The notes beneath the pieces are model-generated. The model did no database searches, was not told the origin of the DNA, and saw nothing but the letters and a program-made list of their open reading frames with translations. This document shows, in pieces, positions 33,433 to 39,553 of a stretch of 39,553 nt of DNA (the stretch's first letter is position 1; each line of letters begins with the position of its first letter). This DNA is from JACCZX01 sp040003315. Its GTDB lineage: Bacteria; Pseudomonadota; Gammaproteobacteria; Burkholderiales; Burkholderiaceae_F. The translations under genes were made by a program, and so were the position numbers. The stretch is from the NCBI GenBank assembly GCA_040003315.1, contig JBDUCU010000014.1, positions 1-39,553 on the forward strand. Direction: 5' to 3'.

Positions 33433-34290
33433 TTACTTGCGGGTTCCGGTGACCTTGGTATCTGCGCCTCCGGCACTTTTCAGCGTGCCGGTCAGCTCGT
33501 TTCCGCGAACCGTTCCCGTCAACGTGCGCGTCACGCCTTTATCGTCGTTGAACGCGAAGCGGATCTCTTCTCCGCGCAGACTGGCGCCAACCAGCGGTTG
33601 CTTGGCCGAGCCGACCGTCACATCACCGTTGATCTTCTGAAACTTCTGCGACAGGCTGACCGTGTACGCGTTGGACGTGCCCTGTTCGCGCACCGTCCAC
33701 GTACCGTCGACCTTGGCCGGAACGATCCACAGATAGGCCGTGCGATAGTCGATCTCCGCGGTTTCATCGGGCTCCCAGTCGGCCATCGTGAACTGGTGCG
33801 ACGTGACGCGCGTACCGGGGTGCATGTTCAGGATCGTCGGGCGCAGCCGCAGGTTTAACTCGGGCAGCAGATACATCGTGACGACGGTGGCCTTGCTGAA
33901 GTCTTCCTTAAAGACGTCGCCCTGGATGATGTTCGTCTTGCCGGTTAACTCTTCGGCCTGGACATAGCACTGAGCGAGCTTGGCCATGTCTGGGTTGTAT
34001 TCGATGCCGACCGATGTTGCTCCCAGTTTGCCCGCTGCAATCGCAATCTTTCCATCTCCGGCGCCGAGGTCATACACCACGTCCTGCGGCGTGACCTTTG
34101 CCATCCGTAGCATCCGCTGCACGACTTCATCGGGTGTCGGCACCCAGACGACATCCTTGCCTTGCTGGCCCACCTGCGGCTTGTAATCGCGATCGCATTC
34201 ACGCCGATCCTTGGCATCCACGCTGACCGCGGCTGCAGCGAGCACACTGGCCAGAATGAATGCACTGCCACTGCGAATAAGACGAGACAT
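33433..34290 (-). CDS. SAM-methyltransferase-fold protein with a signal peptide
   Basis: This is a 285-residue protein. The ATG at 34290 is supported by AGGAG about 8 bases upstream. Residues 1-26 form a clear Sec signal peptide (RSGSAFILASVLAAAAVSVDA), predicting export. The mature protein then has a class I methyltransferase domain with motif I DVVYDLGAGDGKIAIAAGK, an acidic residue after strand 2 (SVGIEYNP) and a later QGDVFKEDF. The C-terminal 100 residues (from about 185) look beta-rich (AYTVSLSQKF, GASLRGEEIRFAF, TLTGTVRGNELTGTL). An exported SAM-dependent enzyme is hard to explain, because SAM is cytoplasmic. Similar exported proteins may exist as a family; I cannot name a substrate. 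Confidence 0.82.
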   Translation of the reverse strand: MSRLIRSGSAFILASVLAAAAVSVDAKDRRECDRDYKPQVGQQGKDVVWVPTPDEVVQRMLRMAKVTPQDVVYDLGAGDGKIAIAAGKLGATSVGIEYNPDMAKLAQCYVQAEELTGKTNIIQGDVFKEDFSKATVVTMYLLPELNLRLRPTILNMHPGTRVTSHQFTMADWEPDETAEIDYRTAYLWIVPAKVDGTWTVREQGTSNAYTVSLSQKFQKINGDVTVGSAKQPLVGASLRGEEIRFAFNDDKGVTRTLTGTVRGNELTGTLKSAGGADTKVTGTRK

Positions 34291-34415
34291 AGCATTTCTC
34301 CTTGTACTCAAAAGTGCGGCTGAATTATGCATAGTGGAAGTGACGTCCACCGCCTCACACGCGATGCCAGAGCACGAATCGAGCCGGTGCCCGGCACGGT
34401 GCATGAGGCGAGCGC

Positions 34416-35402
34416 CTAACGATTGACATTGACCAGGACCCTGCCACGTACTTCGCCCGCCATAATCGCGCGGCTGGCTTCGAATGCCTCGGCCAGCCCG
34501 ATCTCGCTCGCGATGTCATCCAGCGTTGAGCGGTCGAGCTCTTCGGCCAGCCGCCGCCACGAGTCAATGCGACGCTCTCGCGGGCACATCACCGAGTCGA
34601 CGCCGACCAGGCTTGCCCCGCGCAGGATGAACGGAGCCACCGTGGCCGGGAAATCCATGCCTTGCGCAAGTCCACAGGCAATTGCAACACCGCCAGTGCG
34701 CAACTGGGCGCACGCGTTGGCCAGGGTATGAGAGCCGACGGAGTCGACCACACCGGCCCAGCGCTCTTTCTGCAGCGGCTTGCCGGGCGCGGAGAGCTCG
34801 GCGCGATCGATCACGTCGATGGCGCCCAGCCGCCGCAGATAGTCGGCTTGTTCGACCTTGCCGGTACTCGCGACGACGCGGTATCCGCTCCGGGCCAGGA
34901 TTACGGTTGCAAAGGACCCCACGCCGCCACTGGCGCCGGTCACCAGTATCTCGCCGTCGTTGACACCGTGGTCGCGCAGCGCCATCGCGGCGAGCATTGC
35001 GGTGTATCCGGCAGTGCCGATCGACATCGCATCACGGGTCGTCAGAGGCGCTGGAATCCGTACCAGGTGGTCGGCCTTGTAGCGCCCGCGCTGCGCCAGA
35101 CCGCCCCAAAACGCTTCTCCGGCGCCCCAGCCGTTAAGCACAACGGCGTCGCCGCGGCTCAAAGTCGAGGACCCGGTGGAGACAACGCGGCCCGCACAGT
35201 CGATACCCGGAACCATGGGCCACTTGCGCACCACCGGTGACTTGTTGGTAAGCGCCAGACCGTCCTTGTAGTTGATCGTTGAATATTCGACGGCGACCCC
35301 GGTGTCGGCGTCCGGCGTGTTCGTCTCGAGTTCGGTGTCGGAAAGCTCGCGCACCTCCGCCCGAAACTGATCGGCTTTGGTCAGGTATATCGCTTGGAAC
35401 AT
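34416..35402 (-). CDS. acuI: Acrylyl-CoA reductase-like oxidoreductase (MDR superfamily, YhdH/AcuI type)
   Basis: This is a 328-residue zinc-independent medium-chain dehydrogenase/reductase. In the AcuI branch the known reaction is NADPH-dependent reduction of acrylyl-CoA to propionyl-CoA, which protects against toxic acrylate. Landmarks are AVEYSTINYKDGLALTNKSP, WPMVPGIDCAGRVVSTG, VVLNGWGAGEAFWGGLAQRG, SIGTAGYTAMLAAMALRDHG and the nucleotide-binding site VTGASGGVGSFATVILARSG. The Cys/His zinc ligands of alcohol dehydrogenases are absent, as expected. Length is normal. It is divergent from the GGDEF-EAL gene across about 200 bases. Confidence 0.85.
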   Translation of the reverse strand: MFQAIYLTKADQFRAEVRELSDTELETNTPDADTGVAVEYSTINYKDGLALTNKSPVVRKWPMVPGIDCAGRVVSTGSSTLSRGDAVVLNGWGAGEAFWGGLAQRGRYKADHLVRIPAPLTTRDAMSIGTAGYTAMLAAMALRDHGVNDGEILVTGASGGVGSFATVILARSGYRVVASTGKVEQADYLRRLGAIDVIDRAELSAPGKPLQKERWAGVVDSVGSHTLANACAQLRTGGVAIACGLAQGMDFPATVAPFILRGASLVGVDSVMCPRERRIDSWRRLAEELDRSTLDDIASEIGLAEAFEASRAIMAGEVRGRVLVNVNR

Positions 35403-35599
35403 TCGGGGGTCGCAGACTCAGCGAGACGGCACGATACTACGAAGGTGCAAGGCACCCCGGCGAAGCGAGGTCGATGGCGAGCGAGGATGGTTAATGCGGG
35501 CTGGCCGCTTCCGCGAGCCCTTTTCGCGCTTTTGTTATCGCTTGAACGCGGCATCGTGGCAGAATCAGCAACAGTCACGACGACGCTTTCAGGAGTCCG

Positions 35600-38233
35600 T
35601 TGGCATCGACCGTAATTCCGCTGCGTCAGGCTGCAGTTGAGAGTTCGCTAAAGCGAGGAGCCTTTGAGTACTCAGGCGTTGCGATGCTGTGCGTCAACGC
35701 CGCGGGGCAGATTCTTGCGTTGAATTCTGAAGCAGCCGAACTCGTCGGCGGCCACTATTCGCACGACACCCCGGTTGGCCGCAGTATTGCCGAAGTCGTT
35801 TCGTTCCCCAGCCATCGTGCATTCACACGCCGCTGGAATCGGCTCTGGACAATGGCCGCCGGCGGCACGCACGCGACGGTCGAGACCAAGCTGCCGTTAC
35901 GTAGCGGTGGCGGCAGGCTGACTGCTCGGCTTGCGATGCGCCTGTTTCGCTTTGAACAGGAAGATTTCGCATCGATTGCGATCGTCGATACCACTCAGGT
36001 TCGGGTCGACGGCAAGCGTGCGCAGAGTGATGCTGCGCGTGCGCGTGCGCTGGCGCAACATCAGTCCGAGCTAACGGTTGTGCTGAACGAGGATCGGCGC
36101 GTCGTCTACGCCAGCGCCGCGCTGGAGCCAATCACCGGTGAGCAGGTGTTCGACGTGCTGGGTTCGCCGTTCGAATTCATCCTCGATCATCCGTCGCGCA
36201 TCGAGTTTCGGCGTGCAGTCGATCGCATCCTTCGCGAGCAACCGGGCGATCGGCAGAGCTCAGCCTTGTTGCTGCGTACGCGCGCCGCGCTGGCCGGACA
36301 GGGACGCAATATCTCCTGCGTGATTGCGAATCGGCTTGACGATCCGCGCGTCCGCGGGCTGGTGCTGACCGCTCGCGATCTGGGACCCGCCGAACGGGCG
36401 CAAGCACGCCGGCTGAGGTTTCGGGAGCGATTGCTGGAGCTGGCAATCCAGCCGAAATCCGATTTCACGCATGCGCTGTCGGCCATCTTGCGCACGGCCT
36501 CAGAAGTACTCGACGTCAGCGCAGTGAGTTTCTGGCGCCTGTCGCCCGGTGGAGAGTCGCTGCGCTGCGAATCATTGTTCGACCATGGCAGCGACCGGTT
36601 CATGCGCGACTGGGTCGGCCGCGAACTGACCGCGACGCGGTTCCCGGCCTACTTCGCGCAGCTGATGACGCGGCAGCCGGTCATCGTGACCGATACCCAC
36701 ACCTCGCGGCTCACGACTTCATTCGCCGGTGATCGAAAGTGGTCGCGGGTGCGCGCGATGCTTGACGTTCCGGTGCTGGTCGAGAGCAAAGTGAACGGAG
36801 TGCTGAGCCTGCATCACTACGAGACGCACCCGTGGGATGACGACGATGTGAGCTTTGGCAACACCACCGCGCTGATGCTCGCACTCGCGCTGGAGGCGGC
36901 GCAACGCCAGGAAGCTGAAACCAGGATCGAGCATCTGGCCTGGTACGACGGCCTGACTGGGCTGCCGAACCGCAATCTGTTGCGCGAGACGATGCGCGAT
37001 CTGATCATGACGGCAGCCAACCGGAAGCGTCGGATGGCGGTGATGCTGATCGATCTCGACCGCTTCAAGGACGTCAATGACACATTGGGTCATCTCGTCG
37101 GCGATGCGTTGATCAAGTCGGCCGCCGAGGTGCTGGGTCAGACCGTTGGCGATGCCGGCGTAGTGGCGCGGCTCGGCGGAGACGAGTTCGTGGTGCTGGT
37201 CAACGAATTCGTGCATCGGCAGGAAGTCGCCCTGCTGGCGGCGCGCGTTGCGCAATCGCTGAACCGGACCGACCTCGTGCCGAAGATCGACACCCAGGTC
37301 TCTGCGTCGATCGGCGTTGCGCTGTTTCCGGAGCACGGCCGCGACATGAGCACGCTGCTGAAGAACGCCGACGCTGCGATGTATCAGGCCAAGCGCGACG
37401 GCCGCAACCAGTTCAGCTTTTTCAATCCGATCCGTTACGAGCGCGCCGCGCGCGAAGTGCAGCTGGGGATCGAGCTGGTCAAGGCGGTGCAAAGCGAAAG
37501 TCCGCAATTCATTTGCGAGTATCAGCCTCAGGTTGAAATGGCGAGCGGCCGGGTCGTGGGGCTCGAGGCGCTGATTCGCTGGAAGCACCCGCTGCACGGA
37601 ATCCTGACGCCCGATCGCTTCATTGGCGTCGCAGAAGTCAGCGGATTGTCCGAGCGGATCACGCGCTGGGTGCTCAACGATGTGTGCGCGCAGATCAACC
37701 GCTGGCGCGAGGTGCGGCCGGATTTCGACGTACCCGTGTCGATCAATGTCGCGGGGCGCGAAATGGGGTCGACCGCGCTGCCGGCACTGGTGCGAGCGGC
37801 GCTGTCGACACACTCGATCGAGCCAAACCTGATCGTGCTCGAGATTACCGAGCGCACGCTGGTGCGAGAAACCGAAATCAACAACGACGTGCTGGCCGAA
37901 CTGGCTTCGCTCGGCGTCGGGCTGGTGCTCGATGACTTCGGAACCGGGTACTCGATGCTCGGCTACCTGAAGCGGATGCCGATCACCGCTCTGAAGATCG
38001 ATCAATCGTTCATCGAAGGGATTCCTGGCGACGCTGACAGCCGCGCGATCGTGCACGCGATGCTGGCGGTGGCGCGGCATTTCAAGCTGAAGGTCGTTGC
38101 AGAGGGTGTCGAGTCTATCGAGCAGGTTGAGTACATGCGCGAAATCGGCTGCGAATTCGCGCAGGGATTTTTTTACGCGCGCGCGCTGTCGTCCGACACG
38201 ATCCTCGACTATCTGGCCCGCTCGGGCGCATAA
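35600..38233 (+). CDS. PAS-GAF-GGDEF-EAL cyclic-di-GMP signalling protein
   Basis: This is an 877-residue cytoplasmic protein with no visible membrane span. The likely start is TTG at 35600, with AGGAG at 35591-35595. Two PAS-like regions (about 20-130 and 150-260) and a GAF domain (about 285-430) precede a GGDEF domain (about 445-605) and an EAL domain (about 625-870). The GGDEF domain has GLPNRNLLRE, DLDRFKDVNDTLGH and an intact RLGGDEF. The inhibitory RxxD site usually just before it is not seen (GDAGVVA). The EAL domain keeps GLEALIRWKHP, EITERTL, DDFGTGYS and KIDQSF, so phosphodiesterase activity is likely. Such proteins make and/or break cyclic-di-GMP in response to signals sensed by PAS/GAF. 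The signal is unknown. Confidence 0.92.
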   Translation: MASTVIPLRQAAVESSLKRGAFEYSGVAMLCVNAAGQILALNSEAAELVGGHYSHDTPVGRSIAEVVSFPSHRAFTRRWNRLWTMAAGGTHATVETKLPLRSGGGRLTARLAMRLFRFEQEDFASIAIVDTTQVRVDGKRAQSDAARARALAQHQSELTVVLNEDRRVVYASAALEPITGEQVFDVLGSPFEFILDHPSRIEFRRAVDRILREQPGDRQSSALLLRTRAALAGQGRNISCVIANRLDDPRVRGLVLTARDLGPAERAQARRLRFRERLLELAIQPKSDFTHALSAILRTASEVLDVSAVSFWRLSPGGESLRCESLFDHGSDRFMRDWVGRELTATRFPAYFAQLMTRQPVIVTDTHTSRLTTSFAGDRKWSRVRAMLDVPVLVESKVNGVLSLHHYETHPWDDDDVSFGNTTALMLALALEAAQRQEAETRIEHLAWYDGLTGLPNRNLLRETMRDLIMTAANRKRRMAVMLIDLDRFKDVNDTLGHLVGDALIKSAAEVLGQTVGDAGVVARLGGDEFVVLVNEFVHRQEVALLAARVAQSLNRTDLVPKIDTQVSASIGVALFPEHGRDMSTLLKNADAAMYQAKRDGRNQFSFFNPIRYERAAREVQLGIELVKAVQSESPQFICEYQPQVEMASGRVVGLEALIRWKHPLHGILTPDRFIGVAEVSGLSERITRWVLNDVCAQINRWREVRPDFDVPVSINVAGREMGSTALPALVRAALSTHSIEPNLIVLEITERTLVRETEINNDVLAELASLGVGLVLDDFGTGYSMLGYLKRMPITALKIDQSFIEGIPGDADSRAIVHAMLAVARHFKLKVVAEGVESIEQVEYMREIGCEFAQGFFYARALSSDTILDYLARSGA

Positions 38234-38237
38234 CACG

Positions 38238-38256
38238 ACGACCCGTCTGGGTCGTT
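38238..38256 (+). terminator. Possible terminator hairpin after the GGDEF-EAL gene
   Basis: ACGACCC-GTCT-GGGTCGT is a perfect 7-bp stem with a 4-base loop, 4 bases after the stop codon. Only TTAAAC follows, so termination may be partial. Confidence 0.4.
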
Positions 38257-38283
38257 AAACTCGCGTCTCGCAAGGAGGCGCTG

Positions 38284-39060
38284 ATGATCCATGAGCACAT
38301 TCTCGTCGAGACCCGCGCTCGTGTCGGCCTGGTGACGCTAAACCGGCCGAAGGCGCTCAATGCCCTAAATGACAAGCTGATGGACGAGCTCGGCGCCGCT
38401 TTGCTTGAGTTTGACGCCGACGATGGCATTGGCGCCATCGTGATCACCGGCAGCGAAAAGGCATTTGCCGCCGGCGCCGACATCGGCGCGATGAGTTCAT
38501 GGTCCTACATGGACGTTTTCAAAGCTGACTACATCACGCGCAACTGGGAAACGCTCAAGCGCATTCGCAAGCCCGTCATCGCTGCGGTCGGCGGCTTCGC
38601 GCTCGGCGGTGGATGCGAATTGGCGATGATGTGCGACATCGTGATCGCCGCAGAAACGGCAAAGTTCGGGCAGCCCGAGATCAAACTCGGCATCATCCCC
38701 GGTGCCGGCGGCACGCAGCGGTTGCCCCGCGCTGTGGGAAAAGCAAAGGCCATGGATCTGGTTCTTACGGCGCGGATGATGGACGCCACGGAGGCTGAAC
38801 GCGCTGGGCTGGTGTCTCGCGTCGTTGCCGCGGACCGCCTGGTCGACGAGGCGGTTGCCGTGGCGGCCACTATTGCGGGGTTTTCGCTACCCGCAGTGAT
38901 GATGGCCAAGGAAGCGATCAATCGTGCCTACGAAGTTCCGTTGGCCGAGGCAATGCTGTTCGAGCGGAGGCTGTTTCACTCGCTGTTCGCGACCGCGGAT
39001 CAGAAAGAAGGTATGGCCGCGTTTGTCGAGCGGCGTTCGCCTCGATTCGAGCACCGCTGA
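38284..39060 (+). CDS. Enoyl-CoA hydratase
   Basis: This is a 258-residue crotonase-family enzyme that adds water to trans-2-enoyl-CoA in fatty-acid or amino-acid breakdown. The ATG at 38284 follows AAGGAGG by 5-6 bases. Motifs are TLNRPKALNALNDKLMDELG, the CoA/oxyanion loop KAFAAGADIGAM, AVGGFALGGGCELAMMCDIV with the first catalytic Glu, and FGQPEIKLGIIPGAGGTQRL with the second. All expected catalytic residues are present. The exact chain-length preference and pathway (phaB/paaF/fadB-like) cannot be decided, so no symbol is given. It is the last protein gene before the rRNA operon. Confidence 0.93.
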   Translation: MIHEHILVETRARVGLVTLNRPKALNALNDKLMDELGAALLEFDADDGIGAIVITGSEKAFAAGADIGAMSSWSYMDVFKADYITRNWETLKRIRKPVIAAVGGFALGGGCELAMMCDIVIAAETAKFGQPEIKLGIIPGAGGTQRLPRAVGKAKAMDLVLTARMMDATEAERAGLVSRVVAADRLVDEAVAVAATIAGFSLPAVMMAKEAINRAYEVPLAEAMLFERRLFHSLFATADQKEGMAAFVERRSPRFEHR

Positions 39061-39166
39061 GCGCGGGATCATCGCGAGCGCGTCAGGAGTTGAATTTCGT
39101 GCGCGCGACCGCATTTTCACTCTTGCGGCGACGCCGGAGATATCGCGGCGTGCGCGCCCGGCTGGC

Positions 39167-39195
39167 TTGACAGCGTTTCTTCAGAGCCTCATACT
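39167..39195 (+). promoter_or_regulatory. rRNA operon promoter (-35 TTGACA, -10 CATACT)
   Basis: TTGACA at 39167-39172 and CATACT at 39190-39195 are separated by 17 bases, a near-consensus sigma-70 promoter. It is about 310 bases upstream of the 16S 5' end, a usual distance for an rrn promoter with a leader. Confidence 0.8.
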
Positions 39196-39297
39196 CTCGC
39201 CCCTTCGCTGCACATCAAACCAGACGCTTCGGTTCACGAGGCATCTTCTTCGCAAAGCGCACGGCAAGACCGGCGTTCGCGCAATTGATGAGCAGCT

Positions 39298-39309
39298 TGT
39301 TCTTTAACA
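39298..39309 (+). promoter_or_regulatory. boxA antitermination element
   Basis: TGTTCTTTAACA closely matches the rrn boxA consensus TGCTCTTTAACA and is followed by AACAGCCGATAAGTGTGG, as in other proteobacterial rRNA leaders. It recruits the Nus factors that prevent Rho termination in rRNA operons. Confidence 0.85.
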
Positions 39310-39503
39310 ACGAAACAGCCGATAAGTGTGGGCGCTTAATGAACGGCGCAACCAGGTCGTCAGTGAATAACTGAGGTCTCACGACCAGCGACCTGGCTGA
39401 ACTCAAAGCATTAGTGCTCACGCAATGGAAAGAGAGTTTGCTGATGGAAACATCGGCAAGAAACCTCTCGATTCCAGCGAGAGTAATCAAGCACACAGTA
39501 TCG

Positions 39504-39553
39504 AACTGAAGAGTTTGATCCTGGCTCAGATTGAACGCTGGCGGCATGCCTTA
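39504..39553 (+). rRNA. 16S ribosomal RNA, 5' end (partial)
   Basis: The sequence AGAGTTTGATCCTGGCTCAG (start about 39510) is the universal 16S 5' primer site, and ATTGAACGCTGGCGGCATGC follows. The mature 5' end is placed at about 39504 by alignment with the E. coli end from memory, with an uncertainty of one or two bases. Only the first 50 bases lie in the window. GGCATGCCTTA is typical of Betaproteobacteria. Confidence 0.97.

Larger units (their letters stand above)
39061..39503 (+). other. rRNA operon promoter and leader region (no protein gene)
   Basis: This 443-base stretch holds no convincing protein gene. It contains a strong promoter at 39167-39195 and a boxA antitermination element at 39298-39309. 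The boxC-like GATAAGTGTGGGCGC follows at about 39321-39335, and the pre-16S leader runs to about 39503. Confidence 0.8.

Noticed and set aside
36719..38236. A 505-codon open frame opposite the GGDEF-EAL gene
   Set aside because: It mirrors a gene with strong motifs on the other strand, is Arg/His/Gln-rich and shows no family pattern. Long antisense frames are common in such GC-rich DNA.
1..39553. CRISPR arrays, insertion sequences and prophage genes
   Set aside because: I saw no regularly spaced repeats, no transposase with terminal inverted repeats and no phage structural genes. The only mobile-element protein trace is the integrase remnant at 19352-19495.

Overview
The window is GC-rich chromosomal DNA from a betaproteobacterium, most likely Burkholderiales. 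The main evidence is the 5' end of a 16S rRNA gene at the right edge, whose sequence is typical of Betaproteobacteria. The gene order rpe-gph-trpE-trpG-trpD-trpC, with apaG and mltA on the opposite strand, also fits. Gene assignments rest on motifs read by eye; no database search was possible.

Layout. 1-2269 (minus) holds part of a peptide-type ABC transporter operon. 2423-7712 holds a very large CheB-CheR-PAS-histidine kinase gene, broken by a one-base deletion at about 4237, and a single-domain response regulator. 7750-19635 reads as a decayed genomic island at tRNA-Phe. The tRNA gene (19560-19635, minus) has a 35-bp exact direct repeat of its anticodon-to-T-arm portion at 7750-7784. A C-terminal tyrosine-recombinase remnant lies next to the tRNA at 19352-19495.

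The island cargo looks like one catabolic unit. A ureohydrolase-fold protein is read leftward. Read rightward are a Tat-type family-5 substrate-binding protein, two permeases, a fused double ATPase, two tandem M20-family hydrolase paralogues and an MmgE/PrpD protein. The ureohydrolase and both M20 proteins have lost family-typical metal-ligand residues while keeping others. This suggests altered chemistry on a nitrogenous, peptide-like substrate that I cannot identify. No regulator is present in the island.

19735-29810 is core genome: a UbiH/Coq6-type hydroxylase, a DsbC-family protein, mltA, apaG, rpe, gph, trpEGDC and ung. Between gph and trpE lies a possible Trp-containing leader peptide followed by a hairpin, which suggests attenuation. 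A 31-codon membrane-peptide ORF fits exactly, on the opposite strand, into the apaG-mltA gap.

29807-35402 (minus) holds an M61-type aminopeptidase with a PDZ domain, a multiply broken DUF599 gene, an APC-family permease, a methyltransferase-fold protein with a signal peptide, and an acuI-like reductase. 35600-39060 (plus) holds a PAS-GAF-GGDEF-EAL protein and an enoyl-CoA hydratase. The window ends with the promoter, boxA leader and first 50 bases of an rRNA operon.
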